Part shown: positions 18,283 through 26,988 of the stretch, one piece after another | Numbering within the stretch: position 1 is the first letter of the stretch | How the letters are laid out: each line of letters opens with the position of its first letter | Assembly (NCBI RefSeq): GCF_015476655.1 | Contig: NZ_JABFHF010000007.1 | Span: 152,800-216,799, forward strand | Length of the DNA: 64,000 nt | Reading direction: 5' to 3' | Origin: Aquiflexum lacus | GTDB taxonomy: Bacteria > Bacteroidota > Bacteroidia > Cytophagales > Cyclobacteriaceae | Notes under the pieces: generated by a model | Databases searched by the model: none | Seen by the model: the letters and a program-made list of their open reading frames with translations, nothing else | What the model was told of the DNA's origin: nothing | Program-made: the position numbers and the translations under genes

Positions 18283-19565
18283 TGAATAGGTCTTTTGTAA
18301 TTCTCATAATTTTTCTTGTTGCATTTACCAACCAATCAGAAGCTCAAAAGTTGAGAGAAAGAAAAGTGCGGAAAATGTTGACAAATTCTGAAATTATGAA
18401 TGAACATTTTGTCGGATTTATGCTTCAGGAAGAAAGTGGTAAAGTAGTTTATGCACAACATGAGGACATCCATTTTGTACCTGCTTCCAATACCAAATTG
18501 TTGACATTATACACGGCCATGAATGTCCTGGGAGATTCTATCCCGGCTTTCAAATATCAGATACTTGGGGATTCCTTGATTATTTGGGGGACAGGCGATC
18601 CTTCGTTTCTTCACCCAAAGTTGGATAACAGAAAAACTTATGATTTTTTGGTAAATTCTACTTATAAGATTTTTTTGGCAAATGAACCTGATCTGGATTT
18701 TGAACCTAGCTATTGGAGATCAGACCTAAGTTATTTCCCGATGTATGGAAATATGGCAACGATCAAAGCCGATCCTTCATTAGGTTTATTTGTTTTCCCA
18801 AAACCAATTTCCAGATATGTGGTACTGGATTCAACAATTACCTCGACAAGGTTTAATATCAATCGGTCAAAAACAGGAAAACAATTGGTATACCCCAATA
18901 AGACAATTCCTGAGGATTTCCAAAGGACCATACCATTCCCCATGGACATGCAGGTAACACGGATATTGTTACAGGATACGCTGAAAAAAGAGATCAATTT
19001 GATCCAAAAGAAAAGACCTTCTGAAATAAACACTTTTTTTAGTATACCTTCTGACAGTCTGTTTAAGCACATGATGTTGCCAAGTGATAATTTTCTGGCA
19101 GAGCAGATACTATTATTATGTTCGGGAGTAATTTCAGACTCCCTGGATGTCAAAACAACCATTGCTTTCGGATTGGAAAACCATTACAAGGATTTTAAAA
19201 ATCCACCAGTTTGGGAAGATGGATCCGGGTTGTCGAGGTTCAATCTTTTCACACCAAATACAGTCTTGGAGGTTTTGAACCTTTTGGAAACTAAGATTGG
19301 CGATAAAGAGCGGCTTAAATCATTATTGCCAGCTGGGGGTGTGAGTGGGACACTCAGAGCAGCCTATAAAACGGACAATGGTAAACCCTTTGTTTGGGCT
19401 AAAACAGGCTCTTTAAGATATATGCATCTTCAAAGTGGTTGGCTTGAGACAAGGAAAGGAAAAGTTTATAAATATGTCTTTATGAACAATAATTTTGTTC
19501 GACCTACCTCAGAAGTAAGAAATGAAATGGTAAGGATAATGACCGAAATACATGAAAAATATTAA
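18282..19565 (+). CDS. dacB: D-alanyl-D-alanine carboxypeptidase/endopeptidase, PBP4-like (peptidase S13)
   Basis: A 427-residue periplasmic penicillin-binding protein with an N-terminal signal (to about residue 21, SEAQ). The three active-site motifs are in order: SNTK at 69-72 (nucleophile Ser69), SDN at 268-270 and KTG at 374-376. It should remove the terminal D-Ala or cut cross-links in peptidoglycan. The first start codon overlaps the S9 peptidase stop (TAATG), so translation is coupled. It is slightly short compared with E. coli PBP4 (477), mainly in the insert domain between SxxK and SDN. The symbol is given by family, not by tested function. Confidence 0.9.
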   Translation: MNRSFVILIIFLVAFTNQSEAQKLRERKVRKMLTNSEIMNEHFVGFMLQEESGKVVYAQHEDIHFVPASNTKLLTLYTAMNVLGDSIPAFKYQILGDSLIIWGTGDPSFLHPKLDNRKTYDFLVNSTYKIFLANEPDLDFEPSYWRSDLSYFPMYGNMATIKADPSLGLFVFPKPISRYVVLDSTITSTRFNINRSKTGKQLVYPNKTIPEDFQRTIPFPMDMQVTRILLQDTLKKEINLIQKKRPSEINTFFSIPSDSLFKHMMLPSDNFLAEQILLLCSGVISDSLDVKTTIAFGLENHYKDFKNPPVWEDGSGLSRFNLFTPNTVLEVLNLLETKIGDKERLKSLLPAGGVSGTLRAAYKTDNGKPFVWAKTGSLRYMHLQSGWLETRKGKVYKYVFMNNNFVRPTSEVRNEMVRIMTEIHEKY

Positions 19566-19834
19566 GGCTTCCAAAAATATTCTTGTTACCATTTCTACCT
19601 GTTTTTTAACATAATGTTGCTATAGTCATCCCTTGATAAACATAAATAAAATAATCTATTTTAATCAATAGGCTTAAATAATTGTTCTGATTTATATTAA
19701 AATGCTAATATAATAGATTGAATTTTACATATTTTTTGTCAAAAATACCCTGTTTACGGGATTGTTTAAAGAGTTTCTAGTTGTTAAATTTGGTAAGTCC
19801 TAAATAATTCGCAGATTTTTAAATTTTCGCTTTT

Positions 19835-20224
19835 ATGTACATCGAAAGAAAACATTGTGAATACTGTGGCAAGATGGTTCATGGTAGATCTGATAAGAAA
19901 TTTTGTGATGATTACTGTAGGAGTAGTTTTAATAATGAAAGAAGGGTAGTCGATTCCAAAGAGATGAGAAATATCATCAACACCTTAAAATTGAACCGAA
20001 ATATCCTCGAGAGCATTGTTGCCGGTGGAATTGAAAAAGTCAGGGTTCCTAAGGAAAAGCTAGCTCGATTGGGCTATAATTTTAAATACCACACGCAAAC
20101 CAATACCAATTGGAAAGGAAACTCTTATACTTATTGTTTTGATTATGGTTTCCTGCGATTGGAAAATGATTGGTTATTAGTATTTAGGGTAATCAAAGAC
20201 CTAAATTTTGATGATGAAGATTAA
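19835..20224 (+). CDS. Small protein with N-terminal zinc ribbon
   Basis: A 129-residue protein whose N-terminus has CEYC (Cys8, Cys11) and CDDYC (Cys24, Cys28), a CxxC-x12-CxxxC zinc-ribbon pattern seen in short Bacteroidota proteins. A basic helix follows (RNIINTLKLNRNIL), and then a part ending in aromatic and acidic residues (FRVIKDLNFDDED). No enzyme motif is visible. Nucleic-acid binding is a guess from the zinc ribbon and basic segment. It stands 96 bp before an EcsC-like gene on the same strand. A 269-bp AT-rich spacer precedes it. Confidence 0.75.
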   Translation: MYIERKHCEYCGKMVHGRSDKKFCDDYCRSSFNNERRVVDSKEMRNIINTLKLNRNILESIVAGGIEKVRVPKEKLARLGYNFKYHTQTNTNWKGNSYTYCFDYGFLRLENDWLLVFRVIKDLNFDDED

Positions 20225-20320
20225 TGAATGGAGTTTTTTATGTCAAAATTTTGTTCAGTAATTAATGTAGCGTACAGCGAATAGTATAATGTAATTTACA
20301 TTGATTTCTGATACAGATAT

Positions 20321-21070
20321 ATGCCTTCTCCAAGATTACAAGTTACTGATTTATATGAAGAAATTGCATTTGCGGAACTCACCGCATGGTTGTTTAAAAC
20401 CAAGCAAAGACCTTCCATATTTAATAAACTTACGAAAAGTACCCAAAATGGTATCAATAATCTGATTCCTGAAAAAATCCATAAAGTAATTACCTACGCC
20501 ATAAAAAAAATGGTAAAAGGAGTTTTATTTGGAACCAAATTTATAACCCCTCAGCCATTAATTGAAAATAGATTGGAATTGCGGGAGTTTAAAGTCAAAA
20601 AAATCATTAAGATTTATAAAAACTCAGCATCTGCTGAAGGTGCAATTACCGGCGCAGGTGGGATTTTGATGGGGTTCGCGGATTTCCCGGCTTTTTTGAC
20701 CATAAAAATGAAAATGCTTTTTGAAATAGCAGCAGCTTATGGATATGATGTCAAAAAATTAGATGAAAGGCTGTTTTTATTGCACATCTTCAAATTGACT
20801 TTTTCAAGTCAGGAAACCAGAAAAAAGACCCTAGCAATCATTGAAAATTGGGATGAGTATATCAAGACTATTCCTGCTGATATAGAACAGTTTGATTGGA
20901 GGGAATTTCAATTAGAATATCGGGATTATATGGATTTGGCGAAACTAGCCCAATTGATCCCAATCATTGGCGCGGGAGTTGGGGCAATTGCAAATTATAA
21001 TCTTGCAAATAAACTTGGGAATATAGCAATGCAATGTTATAGGTTAAGATATTTTGATTGGGATATATGA
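20321..21070 (+). CDS. EcsC family protein
   Basis: A 249-residue protein of the EcsC family. The hallmark GAITGAGGILMGFADFPAFL (about 108-127) and the following LFEIAAAYGYD are typical, with a second glycine-rich, hydrophobic segment near the C-terminus (LIPIIGAGVGAIANYNLANK). In Bacillus the ecsC gene sits with an ABC exporter, but the biochemical role is unknown. No ABC genes lie beside it here. The glycine-rich segments suggest membrane association. Confidence 0.85.
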   Translation: MPSPRLQVTDLYEEIAFAELTAWLFKTKQRPSIFNKLTKSTQNGINNLIPEKIHKVITYAIKKMVKGVLFGTKFITPQPLIENRLELREFKVKKIIKIYKNSASAEGAITGAGGILMGFADFPAFLTIKMKMLFEIAAAYGYDVKKLDERLFLLHIFKLTFSSQETRKKTLAIIENWDEYIKTIPADIEQFDWREFQLEYRDYMDLAKLAQLIPIIGAGVGAIANYNLANKLGNIAMQCYRLRYFDWDI

Positions 21071-21543
21071 TATCAGCTTATATACAATTAGCTATCGGTT
21101 TTCGAAAAATGGTTGGAATCCCGACCGGTTCCTTGGGACGAAGTCTGAAATACCCTGTAATTCAAGATGCTTCCTGACAATGTTTATATTTTGTTATATA
21201 CTTAAATAATTGGGATATACATATTGGGATATTCGGAATTTGATTATTATTGGATACGCATTCAGAGCTATCACCCATTTTCTATCATAATTTTTATTAA
21301 GCATTAAGAATTCCTAAGTAATAAAACATTCTTAAAGTTTTTGTAAAATTGTGGGTTGCATTAGTATAGAATGAAAATTATCGGCCAAGATTTTGCTTTT
21401 AAGTTTATTTGATCCAAAAGCTAAAGACCGTAATAAAATAATGGGGATTTTAATTTTTTCAAAAAAAGAAAATTAAAATCTTTATTATCATTAAATAAAT
21501 ATTTACTTTTGCATAATAAAAAATGTACTTTATTTAAATAAAA
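21071..21543. other. AT-rich intergenic region
   Basis: A 473-bp spacer without a gene-like frame. ATTGGGATAT occurs at about 21208 and 21223, echoing the end of the EcsC gene. An AT-rich inverted repeat (GATTTTAATTTT and its complement, 21446-21480) lies just upstream of the promoter-like box of the next gene. Confidence 0.5.
21504..21511 (+). promoter_or_regulatory. Possible -7 promoter box
   Basis: TACTTTTG matches the Bacteroidota -7 consensus TAnnTTTG and lies 32 bp before the lipoprotein start. The -33 position (TTTA at 21481-21484) is a poor match, so the call is tentative. Confidence 0.35.
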
Positions 21544-22173
21544 ATGTATATAATAGTTAAAAATTCAAGATTATCTCTTCTCGCATTTATTGTATTGATT
21601 GTTTTTTCTGTTGTATCTTACTCTTGTATCAAGGAAGAAGATCCAAAAGCTGTGGTAATTGGAGAGCCTTTTGAAGGTGGAGTTGTAGGTCATATTTTCG
21701 AACCGGGGGATCCTGGATTTGTTGATGGAGAGACCCATGGTATCATCATTGCACCAGTTGAACAGGTTTTCGAAGCTCAATGGGGATGTCAAGGAACAGA
21801 AGTAACAGGTACTTCTACTGAAGTAGGTTTCGGAAGAATTAATACTGAAAAAGTACTGGCCTTCCATGATGCTTTGCCCAATTTTTACACTAATCCTACC
21901 CAGTGTCACCCAGACAATGATGGAACAGTAGCAGCTAGACTTACCATTGGGTTTGAAAATGGAGGTTTTAATGATTGGTTCATGCCAAGTTTGAAAGAAA
22001 TGGATTTCCTTTATCAAAACAGGGATAAAATAGGAGGGTTTTCAACTGTAGAATATTGGAGTTCATGTGAGTCCAATGCCGTGAATGCTTGTGTGATGTC
22101 CTTTATCACCGGAGAGCAGCTTTCAAGACCAAAAAGTGAACTTAGAAGAGTTAGGGTAATCAGATTCTTTTAA
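21544..22173 (+). CDS. Lipoprotein with DUF1566/Lcl-like C-terminal domain
   Basis: A 209-residue exported protein. The hydrophobic N-terminus ends in VVSYSC, a lipobox with Cys28. EPFEGGVVGHIFEPGDPGF begins the mature fold, and NDWFMPSLKEMDFLYQNR, then EYWSSCE and RRVRVIRFF give the DUF1566 (Lcl C-terminal) pattern. The domain occurs in many secreted Bacteroidota proteins and resembles C-type-lectin-like folds. Its ligand is unknown. Cysteines at WGCQG, TQCHP, SSCES and NACVM suggest disulfides. It is a single gene that converges on the DUF1080 gene at a shared terminator. Confidence 0.85.
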   Translation: MYIIVKNSRLSLLAFIVLIVFSVVSYSCIKEEDPKAVVIGEPFEGGVVGHIFEPGDPGFVDGETHGIIIAPVEQVFEAQWGCQGTEVTGTSTEVGFGRINTEKVLAFHDALPNFYTNPTQCHPDNDGTVAARLTIGFENGGFNDWFMPSLKEMDFLYQNRDKIGGFSTVEYWSSCESNAVNACVMSFITGEQLSRPKSELRRVRVIRFF

Positions 22174-22185
22174 AGTTTTATTATA

Positions 22186-22234
22186 AAAACAAAAGCGGGT
22201 CATGAATAGATTTTCATGGCCCGCTTTTGTTTTG
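22186..22234. terminator. Bidirectional terminator between the DUF1566-like and DUF1080 genes
   Basis: AAAACAAAAGCGGGTCATGAA pairs with TTCATGGCCCGCTTTTGTTTT over about 20 bp with one G-T pair and a short loop. A and T runs on the two sides allow termination of both convergent genes. Confidence 0.93.
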
Positions 22235-23002
22235 CTAAAAATCTGTCCCCTTATTGCCCAATTCCAAATCTTGAATCCAGACATTACGATACAGGACATT
22301 ATATCCCTCAGCCTGTAATTTAATTCCTCCCGGACGGTCGGTAATACCTTTTCCGCCATCATTTCCACCATCCTGACCTGAATTTGGACCACCCCAAACT
22401 TGTTGGATTGACTTGTCTTCATGGATTTTGGTTCCATTAAAATAAATTGTCACGCGCGCTTTTTCGGTCAATTTTCCACCTTCAAATCTGGCAGCCTTAA
22501 ATAGGATGTCATAAGCATTCCATTTCCCAACGCCATTATATGCTTCCTCTGATGGTAGGTGTTCATTGATAATAGCAGCCATTCCATGAAGTCCATAATC
22601 TCCATCAAGGATCTGAATTTCATATCTGTTTTGTAAATAGACACCTGAGTTTCCCCCTTCTTCCTGAACCAAAAATTCAACATGTAACCTGAAATCTCTA
22701 AATTCTTCTTTGGTTACAATATCTGCAGCTCCATAGAGACCACCTGCAGCGGCGGGATCGTTGCTGTTCATAGCCGTACCTTTGTCTACAGGATCTTTTA
22801 CTATTTGCCATTTGATAGGTAGTTGGGCTTTAAGTCTTGGGCCTTCCCAATAAGTCCAATTATTTTCCAGCATTTTTTTACTACCATCGAAAAGCATTTT
22901 GGCATTTTTGGGTTTTTTGGTCCCCACACCAACTTGGGAAAAAGATAAGTAAGGAATTGCCAATAGAATAAGGGTCAATAACGATTTCAATGAATTGTTC
23001 AT
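22235..23002 (-). CDS. DUF1080 (3-keto-disaccharide hydrolase-like) secreted protein
   Basis: A 255-residue exported protein with a signal peptide (ending LSFSQ). It is a single DUF1080 domain of concanavalin-like jelly-roll fold: KMLFDGSKKMLENNW at the start, EFLVQEEGGNSGVYLQNRYE in the middle and GGIKLQAEGYNVLYRNVWI near the end. Pfam describes the family as 3-keto-disaccharide hydrolase, and members are abundant in sugar-degrading Bacteroidota and Planctomycetes. The substrate here is unknown. It is a lone gene, convergent with the lipoprotein before it and divergent from DUF1684. Confidence 0.88.
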   Translation of the reverse strand: MNNSLKSLLTLILLAIPYLSFSQVGVGTKKPKNAKMLFDGSKKMLENNWTYWEGPRLKAQLPIKWQIVKDPVDKGTAMNSNDPAAAGGLYGAADIVTKEEFRDFRLHVEFLVQEEGGNSGVYLQNRYEIQILDGDYGLHGMAAIINEHLPSEEAYNGVGKWNAYDILFKAARFEGGKLTEKARVTIYFNGTKIHEDKSIQQVWGGPNSGQDGGNDGGKGITDRPGGIKLQAEGYNVLYRNVWIQDLELGNKGTDF

Positions 23003-23128
23003 GGTTTTTGATTTTGGGTTTGATTCATCAATTTAGTCAGGATTTTTCAGATATGTTGATAGTTTCAATCCTAAAAATTATAAACAAAAGATCTTTATCT
23101 TGCTTTTTAATTCCAACCCTGTCTGTTT

Positions 23129-24043
23129 ATGAAAAAAATTGAGTCAGTCGCTTTCGTTTTACCATTCCTAATTGCCTTATGTTTCTGCCAAAACCCAGAA
23201 AAATCCATCGAATTTACTTTTGAGGAACATCAGTATGACGTTGAGGATTGGTATGCAAAAAGGGTAGCCTCTTTAAAAGCAGAAGAAGGATGGCTAAATT
23301 TAACTGGTCTATATTGGTTGGAAGAAGGAGAGAATACATTCGGTTCAGATCCTAAATCTGATTTACAACTTGAATCAGAGCTGTTCCCCACTTCTTTGGG
23401 GATTTTTGAATTGGAAGATGGTAAGGTCTTTTTTACTCCCAAAACAGGTGGTATAAAAACCCAAGATATAGAATTGGAAGAAAGAACCTTGATTTTTGAT
23501 TCTAAAAATAATAAGGAGCCTTACAAAATTGCCTATCAAAGCCTGAAATGGAATGTCATCAAAAGATTGGATGCTTATGGTGTGCGACTTAGGGATTTGG
23601 AAGCCACCGAAGTTACCGAGTTTGAAGGGATTGAAAGATATCCGGTTTCTTTGGAATGGCGATTTGAGGCAAAATATATTCCATATGAACCTGTTAAGGA
23701 GATAGCCATTACCAATGTTTTGGGTCAAACAAGTCAAAATCCCTGTCCGGGTTATGTGGAGTTTCAAAAAGGTGGTAAGAGTTATAGGATAGATGCATTG
23801 GACGAAGGGGATGAGTTGTATTTGATTTTTGCAGATGAGACGAGTGGGGGAGAGACTTATGGCGGCGGAAGGTACATCTATGTCAAAAAACCAGAACCTA
23901 ATGGAACCACTATTTTGGATTTTAACAAAGCCTATAATCCCCCTTGTGTGTTTACCCCACATGCAACCTGCCCATTACCGCCAAGACAGAATATACTTGA
24001 TTTGGCGATTAATGCAGGGGAGAAGAATTATGGGGAGCACTGA
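23129..24043 (+). CDS. DUF1684 family protein
   Basis: A 304-residue exported protein; a hydrophobic N-terminus ends near ALCFCQ, a possible but atypical lipobox. DUF1684 features include DWYAKRVASLKAEEGWLNL at about 39-57, LYWLEEGENTFGSDP, GGGRYIYVKKP and the tail FNKAYNPPCVFTPHATCPLP with a conserved Cys/His cluster. The family has no established activity. The conserved PPC-FTP-ATCPLPP-N pattern suggests a metal or cofactor site (inference). Downstream lies a 7-bp repeat array, then the DUF2256 gene. Confidence 0.87.
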   Translation: MKKIESVAFVLPFLIALCFCQNPEKSIEFTFEEHQYDVEDWYAKRVASLKAEEGWLNLTGLYWLEEGENTFGSDPKSDLQLESELFPTSLGIFELEDGKVFFTPKTGGIKTQDIELEERTLIFDSKNNKEPYKIAYQSLKWNVIKRLDAYGVRLRDLEATEVTEFEGIERYPVSLEWRFEAKYIPYEPVKEIAITNVLGQTSQNPCPGYVEFQKGGKSYRIDALDEGDELYLIFADETSGGETYGGGRYIYVKKPEPNGTTILDFNKAYNPPCVFTPHATCPLPPRQNILDLAINAGEKNYGEH

Positions 24044-24111
24044 AATTAAAGGATGAAGGATGAATTATAAAGGATGAGCTTGGTTTGACTAAATCAAGGT
24101 GTTGAAATAAA

Positions 24112-24212
24112 GTACCATGAACAATGTACCAAGAACCAAAAAGCGAGAACCAAGATTCAAGAGCCAAGAATAAAGATGCGAGAACCGAGAAGCGAGATAC
24201 GAGAGTCAAGAG
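24112..24212 (+). repeat. 7-bp-period repeat array (CRAGANN), about 14 units
   Basis: From 24129 to 24212 twelve units follow in exact 7-bp register (for example CCAAGAA, GCGAGAA, ACGAGAG), with GTACCAN/GAACNAN units just before. The consensus is NCRAGAN. The period is not a multiple of three and there is no conserved reading frame, so it is not coding. It lies 69 bp after the DUF1684 stop with the purine strand on the coding strand. Confidence 0.85.
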
Positions 24213-24281
24213 GAACCAAGATTTAGAAACATTAAAGTAACATTTTATTCTGGCTTCTAATCAAAAAAAAATAGTCAAAAA

Positions 24282-24413
24282 ATGAAAAAACAGCATCTCC
24301 CGACCAAACTTTGTCCTGTATGTAACCGCCCTTTTGCTTGGAGGAAAAAGTGGGAAAAGAACTGGGAAAATGTCAAATACTGCTCTAAGAAATGTTCAGG
24401 AAAAAATCCCTGA
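24282..24413 (+). CDS. DUF2256 small zinc-binding protein
   Basis: A 43-residue protein with Cys11, Cys14, Cys34 and Cys38 in [14 protein letters not shown] and KYCSKKCSG, the full DUF2256 pattern. The family is widespread, usually 40-60 residues, and often lies next to cryptochrome/photolyase-type genes; its role is unknown. None of those neighbours is present here. The gene is easily missed because of its size. Its last four codons and stop lie inside the left arm of a 28-bp perfect inverted repeat that serves as terminator. Confidence 0.88.
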   Translation: MKKQHLPTKLCPVCNRPFAWRKKWEKNWENVKYCSKKCSGKNP

Positions 24414-24458
24414 GTAGCCTGCTTGGAGATTCTCCAAGCAGGCTACTCAGGGATTTTT
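24402..24458. terminator. Perfect 28-bp inverted repeat, bidirectional terminator
   Basis: Two 28-nt arms (24402-24429 and 24431-24458) are exact reverse complements around a single central T. They start with AAAAATCCC and end with GGGATTTTT. The hairpin covers the end of DUF2256 and stops 2 bp before the end of the minus-strand metalloprotease. It is longer than a usual terminator. Confidence 0.92.
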
Positions 24459-24460
24459 AA

Positions 24461-26926
24461 TCAATATTCAAAATCGCAAATTAAATCGGTAGTGCCGATG
24501 GGCGCGCCATCGGGGATAGCCAACTCTGCAGGGATGCTGAATTCTTCTTTTTGGTTGAGGAAGGTATTGATTTTATCGGCCAAGTATCTATTGAAATCTT
24601 CGTTGGTTGCTTTTGCTTGAAGGGATTTGGAAGCTTCGGTTTTATTTTTTGAATCTTTGTTCCAATACAAATAGGCAATTTCCCTGAGTTTATTTCTGCT
24701 GATGGCCTTGACAGAGGCAGTCGCCCTAGGATCTTTGGACAGGTTGATCAAATAGTCCGTCATCTTGTTCTGTATCATCAGATTGATTTCTCCCTGATAG
24801 GTCCCGTCAAAATCACTTCCAAATACCTGCTTGGTTGTCTTGTCCAAAACCTCTGTAAAAGATGGCAATGCATTGTCAAATAACTTTTGTTGGTGCAACC
24901 TGTTTGCCCTTCCTGCTTCAAACATGAACCCGAAAGTCATGTCAACAATATTTTCTCCGGGAGCCAAAGGATCAAAATTCAATCCGTTCCTTGATGGGAA
25001 TGTCTCCCTGTTTCGGGAATAACCCATGGGACGGGGTGGAAGTCTGTCGATGATTTGATTGGGGACTGCCAATTGGTTGGGATGAATCGTGAATAGCAGG
25101 GCATCCAAAGCGCCATTTTGCTTTGAAGCTTCCAATCTGGATTGGAATCTTTGGTTGTCACCTTTTATCTTATAAGTGTAATCCAAGCCTCCCAAAAGCT
25201 TGCTTGTCGCTTCTATCTGATACCTGTGCATCAAGAACAAAGGTACAAGCACTTCTTCCATCAAGGCCTCCGGTTGGTTGTCATCAATGGCGTTCAACCC
25301 AAAAGTATCAAGCTTTTTGCCGCGCATTTCCAACATCCTCATCAATTCAGCAGAAGCAGACTCGCCATTGTCCCAAAGATGGGAGGTAGGATGGCTACCA
25401 CTTGGATGTCTGGAATCTGTATCTGAAATAAATGTGTGGCCTGCTGCATAGGTGTCTTCAAGCAGGTTATTTAAGTGGCTTTCCTCAGTTTCACCTTCAG
25501 GAACAGGCTCATAACCATACCGGATAGCCCATTTATCCCAATCACCGATTTTATCATCATAGGCATCGCTGAGGTCGATATTTCCAGCGGCATCCATTTT
25601 GATTAAGGGGTATGGATAATCCATAACGGAAGCCCTATTGGTAGGAGACGAGGCATAAGCATGTGCCAAGCCAATGGTATGACCAATCTCATGGGCAGAA
25701 AGCTGTCGCAGTCTGGCCAAAGCCAATTCAAGCATTTCAGGGTTTTTGGGTTTGCCATCTTCAAAGGGTTGCAATAAACCCTGCGCTATCAGATAATCCT
25801 GACGGACTCGTAAGGAACCAAGAGAAACATGTCCTTTCATAATTTCCCCTGTTCGGGGATCCCTTACAGATGAACCATAAGACCAACCCCTTGTTGAGCG
25901 GTGTACCCATTGGATGACGTTGTACCTCACATCCATGGGGTCCATGTCTTCAGGAGCCAATTCTACCCTATACGCATTTTTGAATCCTGCAGCTTCAAAG
26001 GCTTCCGCCCACCAATTTCCTCCCTCCAACAATGCGGAACGTACCGGTTCGGGAGTTCCCCTGTCAAGGTAATACACGATGGGTTTGATCGGTTCTGAAA
26101 CTGCCGCTTTGGGGTCTTTCTTTTCCAGTCTATGTCTTGAGATGAATTTCTTTTCCATTGGCCCACCTATTGGAGAAGTGAAGTCCATGTAGCTGATATT
26201 GAAATATCCGGCCCTTGGGTCAAATTCCCTTGGTTGGTAATCATCATCAGGAAGCTCTATAAAAGAATGTCTTTGTCTCACTGTAACTGATTCCGGAGAA
26301 GGAGTAACCGACCGGATATAACCTCCTGTTGGCGTACCGGTCACAGTCACAATTGCCTCTACTTCGGTATTTTTCGGAAAATTTTTGGTCATAGGGTAAT
26401 GCAATGCACTTCTACTAGGTTCGGGTTTGTAGGTTCCCTGCTTGGCTCTTCCAAGGGTTTCGACGACCATGTGGGCATCCTGCATGTAGAATGTGGTGGC
26501 ATCAATCAGGTGTTTTCCTCCTTCTGTACTGCTGATTTCAAATCCCCAAAGCACAGATTCCGCAAAGGCATCCTGAACTGATTTGACCTCAGCTGGATTG
26601 TCACTATAAGCCCTAAAGTCATAATTCTTATGCACCAACAATAATTTATTGCCTGCTTTTCGGAACTCAACGATTCTGGTTCTGCCAAGTTGACCACGAT
26701 CAAGGCCAATGTCATTGGATCCTATACCTGCCGGCATGGAATTGACATAGAGGAATTCATGGTTGAGTTTATCTATTTCCAGGTAAATCTTCCCCTTTTC
26801 TTCATCGGTGTAGAAAGTAATGAACCCTTCTTTCTTGGACAGCTTACTTTTATCAATACTTTGGGAAAAAGCCGGGATGATGGAATAAAATCCAAGACAA
26901 AAGAGCAATAGTAATGTTTTTTTCAT
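24461..26926 (-). CDS. Zinc-dependent metalloprotease (DUF5117/DUF4953 type)
   Basis: An 821-residue exported protease with a signal peptide (MKKTLLLLFCLGFYSIIPAFSQ). The metzincin zinc site HEIGHTIGLAH is at 412-422 (ligands His412, His416, His422, catalytic Glu413), with the Met-turn SVMDYPYP near 433. DUF5117-like sequence comes first (about 30-270) and a DUF4953-like part covers the catalytic region onward. Members are common in Bacteroidota and are presumed periplasmic or secreted; substrates are unknown. It ends against the shared 28-bp terminator. The upstream helix-hairpin-helix gene lies 62 bp away on the same strand, so they might be co-transcribed. Confidence 0.92.
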   Translation of the reverse strand: MKKTLLLLFCLGFYSIIPAFSQSIDKSKLSKKEGFITFYTDEEKGKIYLEIDKLNHEFLYVNSMPAGIGSNDIGLDRGQLGRTRIVEFRKAGNKLLLVHKNYDFRAYSDNPAEVKSVQDAFAESVLWGFEISSTEGGKHLIDATTFYMQDAHMVVETLGRAKQGTYKPEPSRSALHYPMTKNFPKNTEVEAIVTVTGTPTGGYIRSVTPSPESVTVRQRHSFIELPDDDYQPREFDPRAGYFNISYMDFTSPIGGPMEKKFISRHRLEKKDPKAAVSEPIKPIVYYLDRGTPEPVRSALLEGGNWWAEAFEAAGFKNAYRVELAPEDMDPMDVRYNVIQWVHRSTRGWSYGSSVRDPRTGEIMKGHVSLGSLRVRQDYLIAQGLLQPFEDGKPKNPEMLELALARLRQLSAHEIGHTIGLAHAYASSPTNRASVMDYPYPLIKMDAAGNIDLSDAYDDKIGDWDKWAIRYGYEPVPEGETEESHLNNLLEDTYAAGHTFISDTDSRHPSGSHPTSHLWDNGESASAELMRMLEMRGKKLDTFGLNAIDDNQPEALMEEVLVPLFLMHRYQIEATSKLLGGLDYTYKIKGDNQRFQSRLEASKQNGALDALLFTIHPNQLAVPNQIIDRLPPRPMGYSRNRETFPSRNGLNFDPLAPGENIVDMTFGFMFEAGRANRLHQQKLFDNALPSFTEVLDKTTKQVFGSDFDGTYQGEINLMIQNKMTDYLINLSKDPRATASVKAISRNKLREIAYLYWNKDSKNKTEASKSLQAKATNEDFNRYLADKINTFLNQKEEFSIPAELAIPDGAPIGTTDLICDFEY

Positions 26927-26988
26927 GATAGGTGGTTTTGTTTCGAAGTTAAAAAAAAGGTTCGACTTGGCTTTACCGATAATGGAAA

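Noticed and set aside
18731..19162. 143-codon minus-strand frame
   Set aside because: It lies wholly inside the S13 peptidase gene, whose active-site motifs are intact.
21571..22017. 148-codon minus-strand frame
   Set aside because: It is antisense to the DUF1566-like lipoprotein and lacks a signal or domain.
23375..23962. 195-codon minus-strand frame
   Set aside because: It is antisense to the DUF1684 gene, which has clear family motifs.
24129..24212. Coding sequence for a repetitive peptide
   Set aside because: The 7-bp period shifts frame at each unit, there is no start codon with a suitable frame, and the same arrays occur in many spacers.
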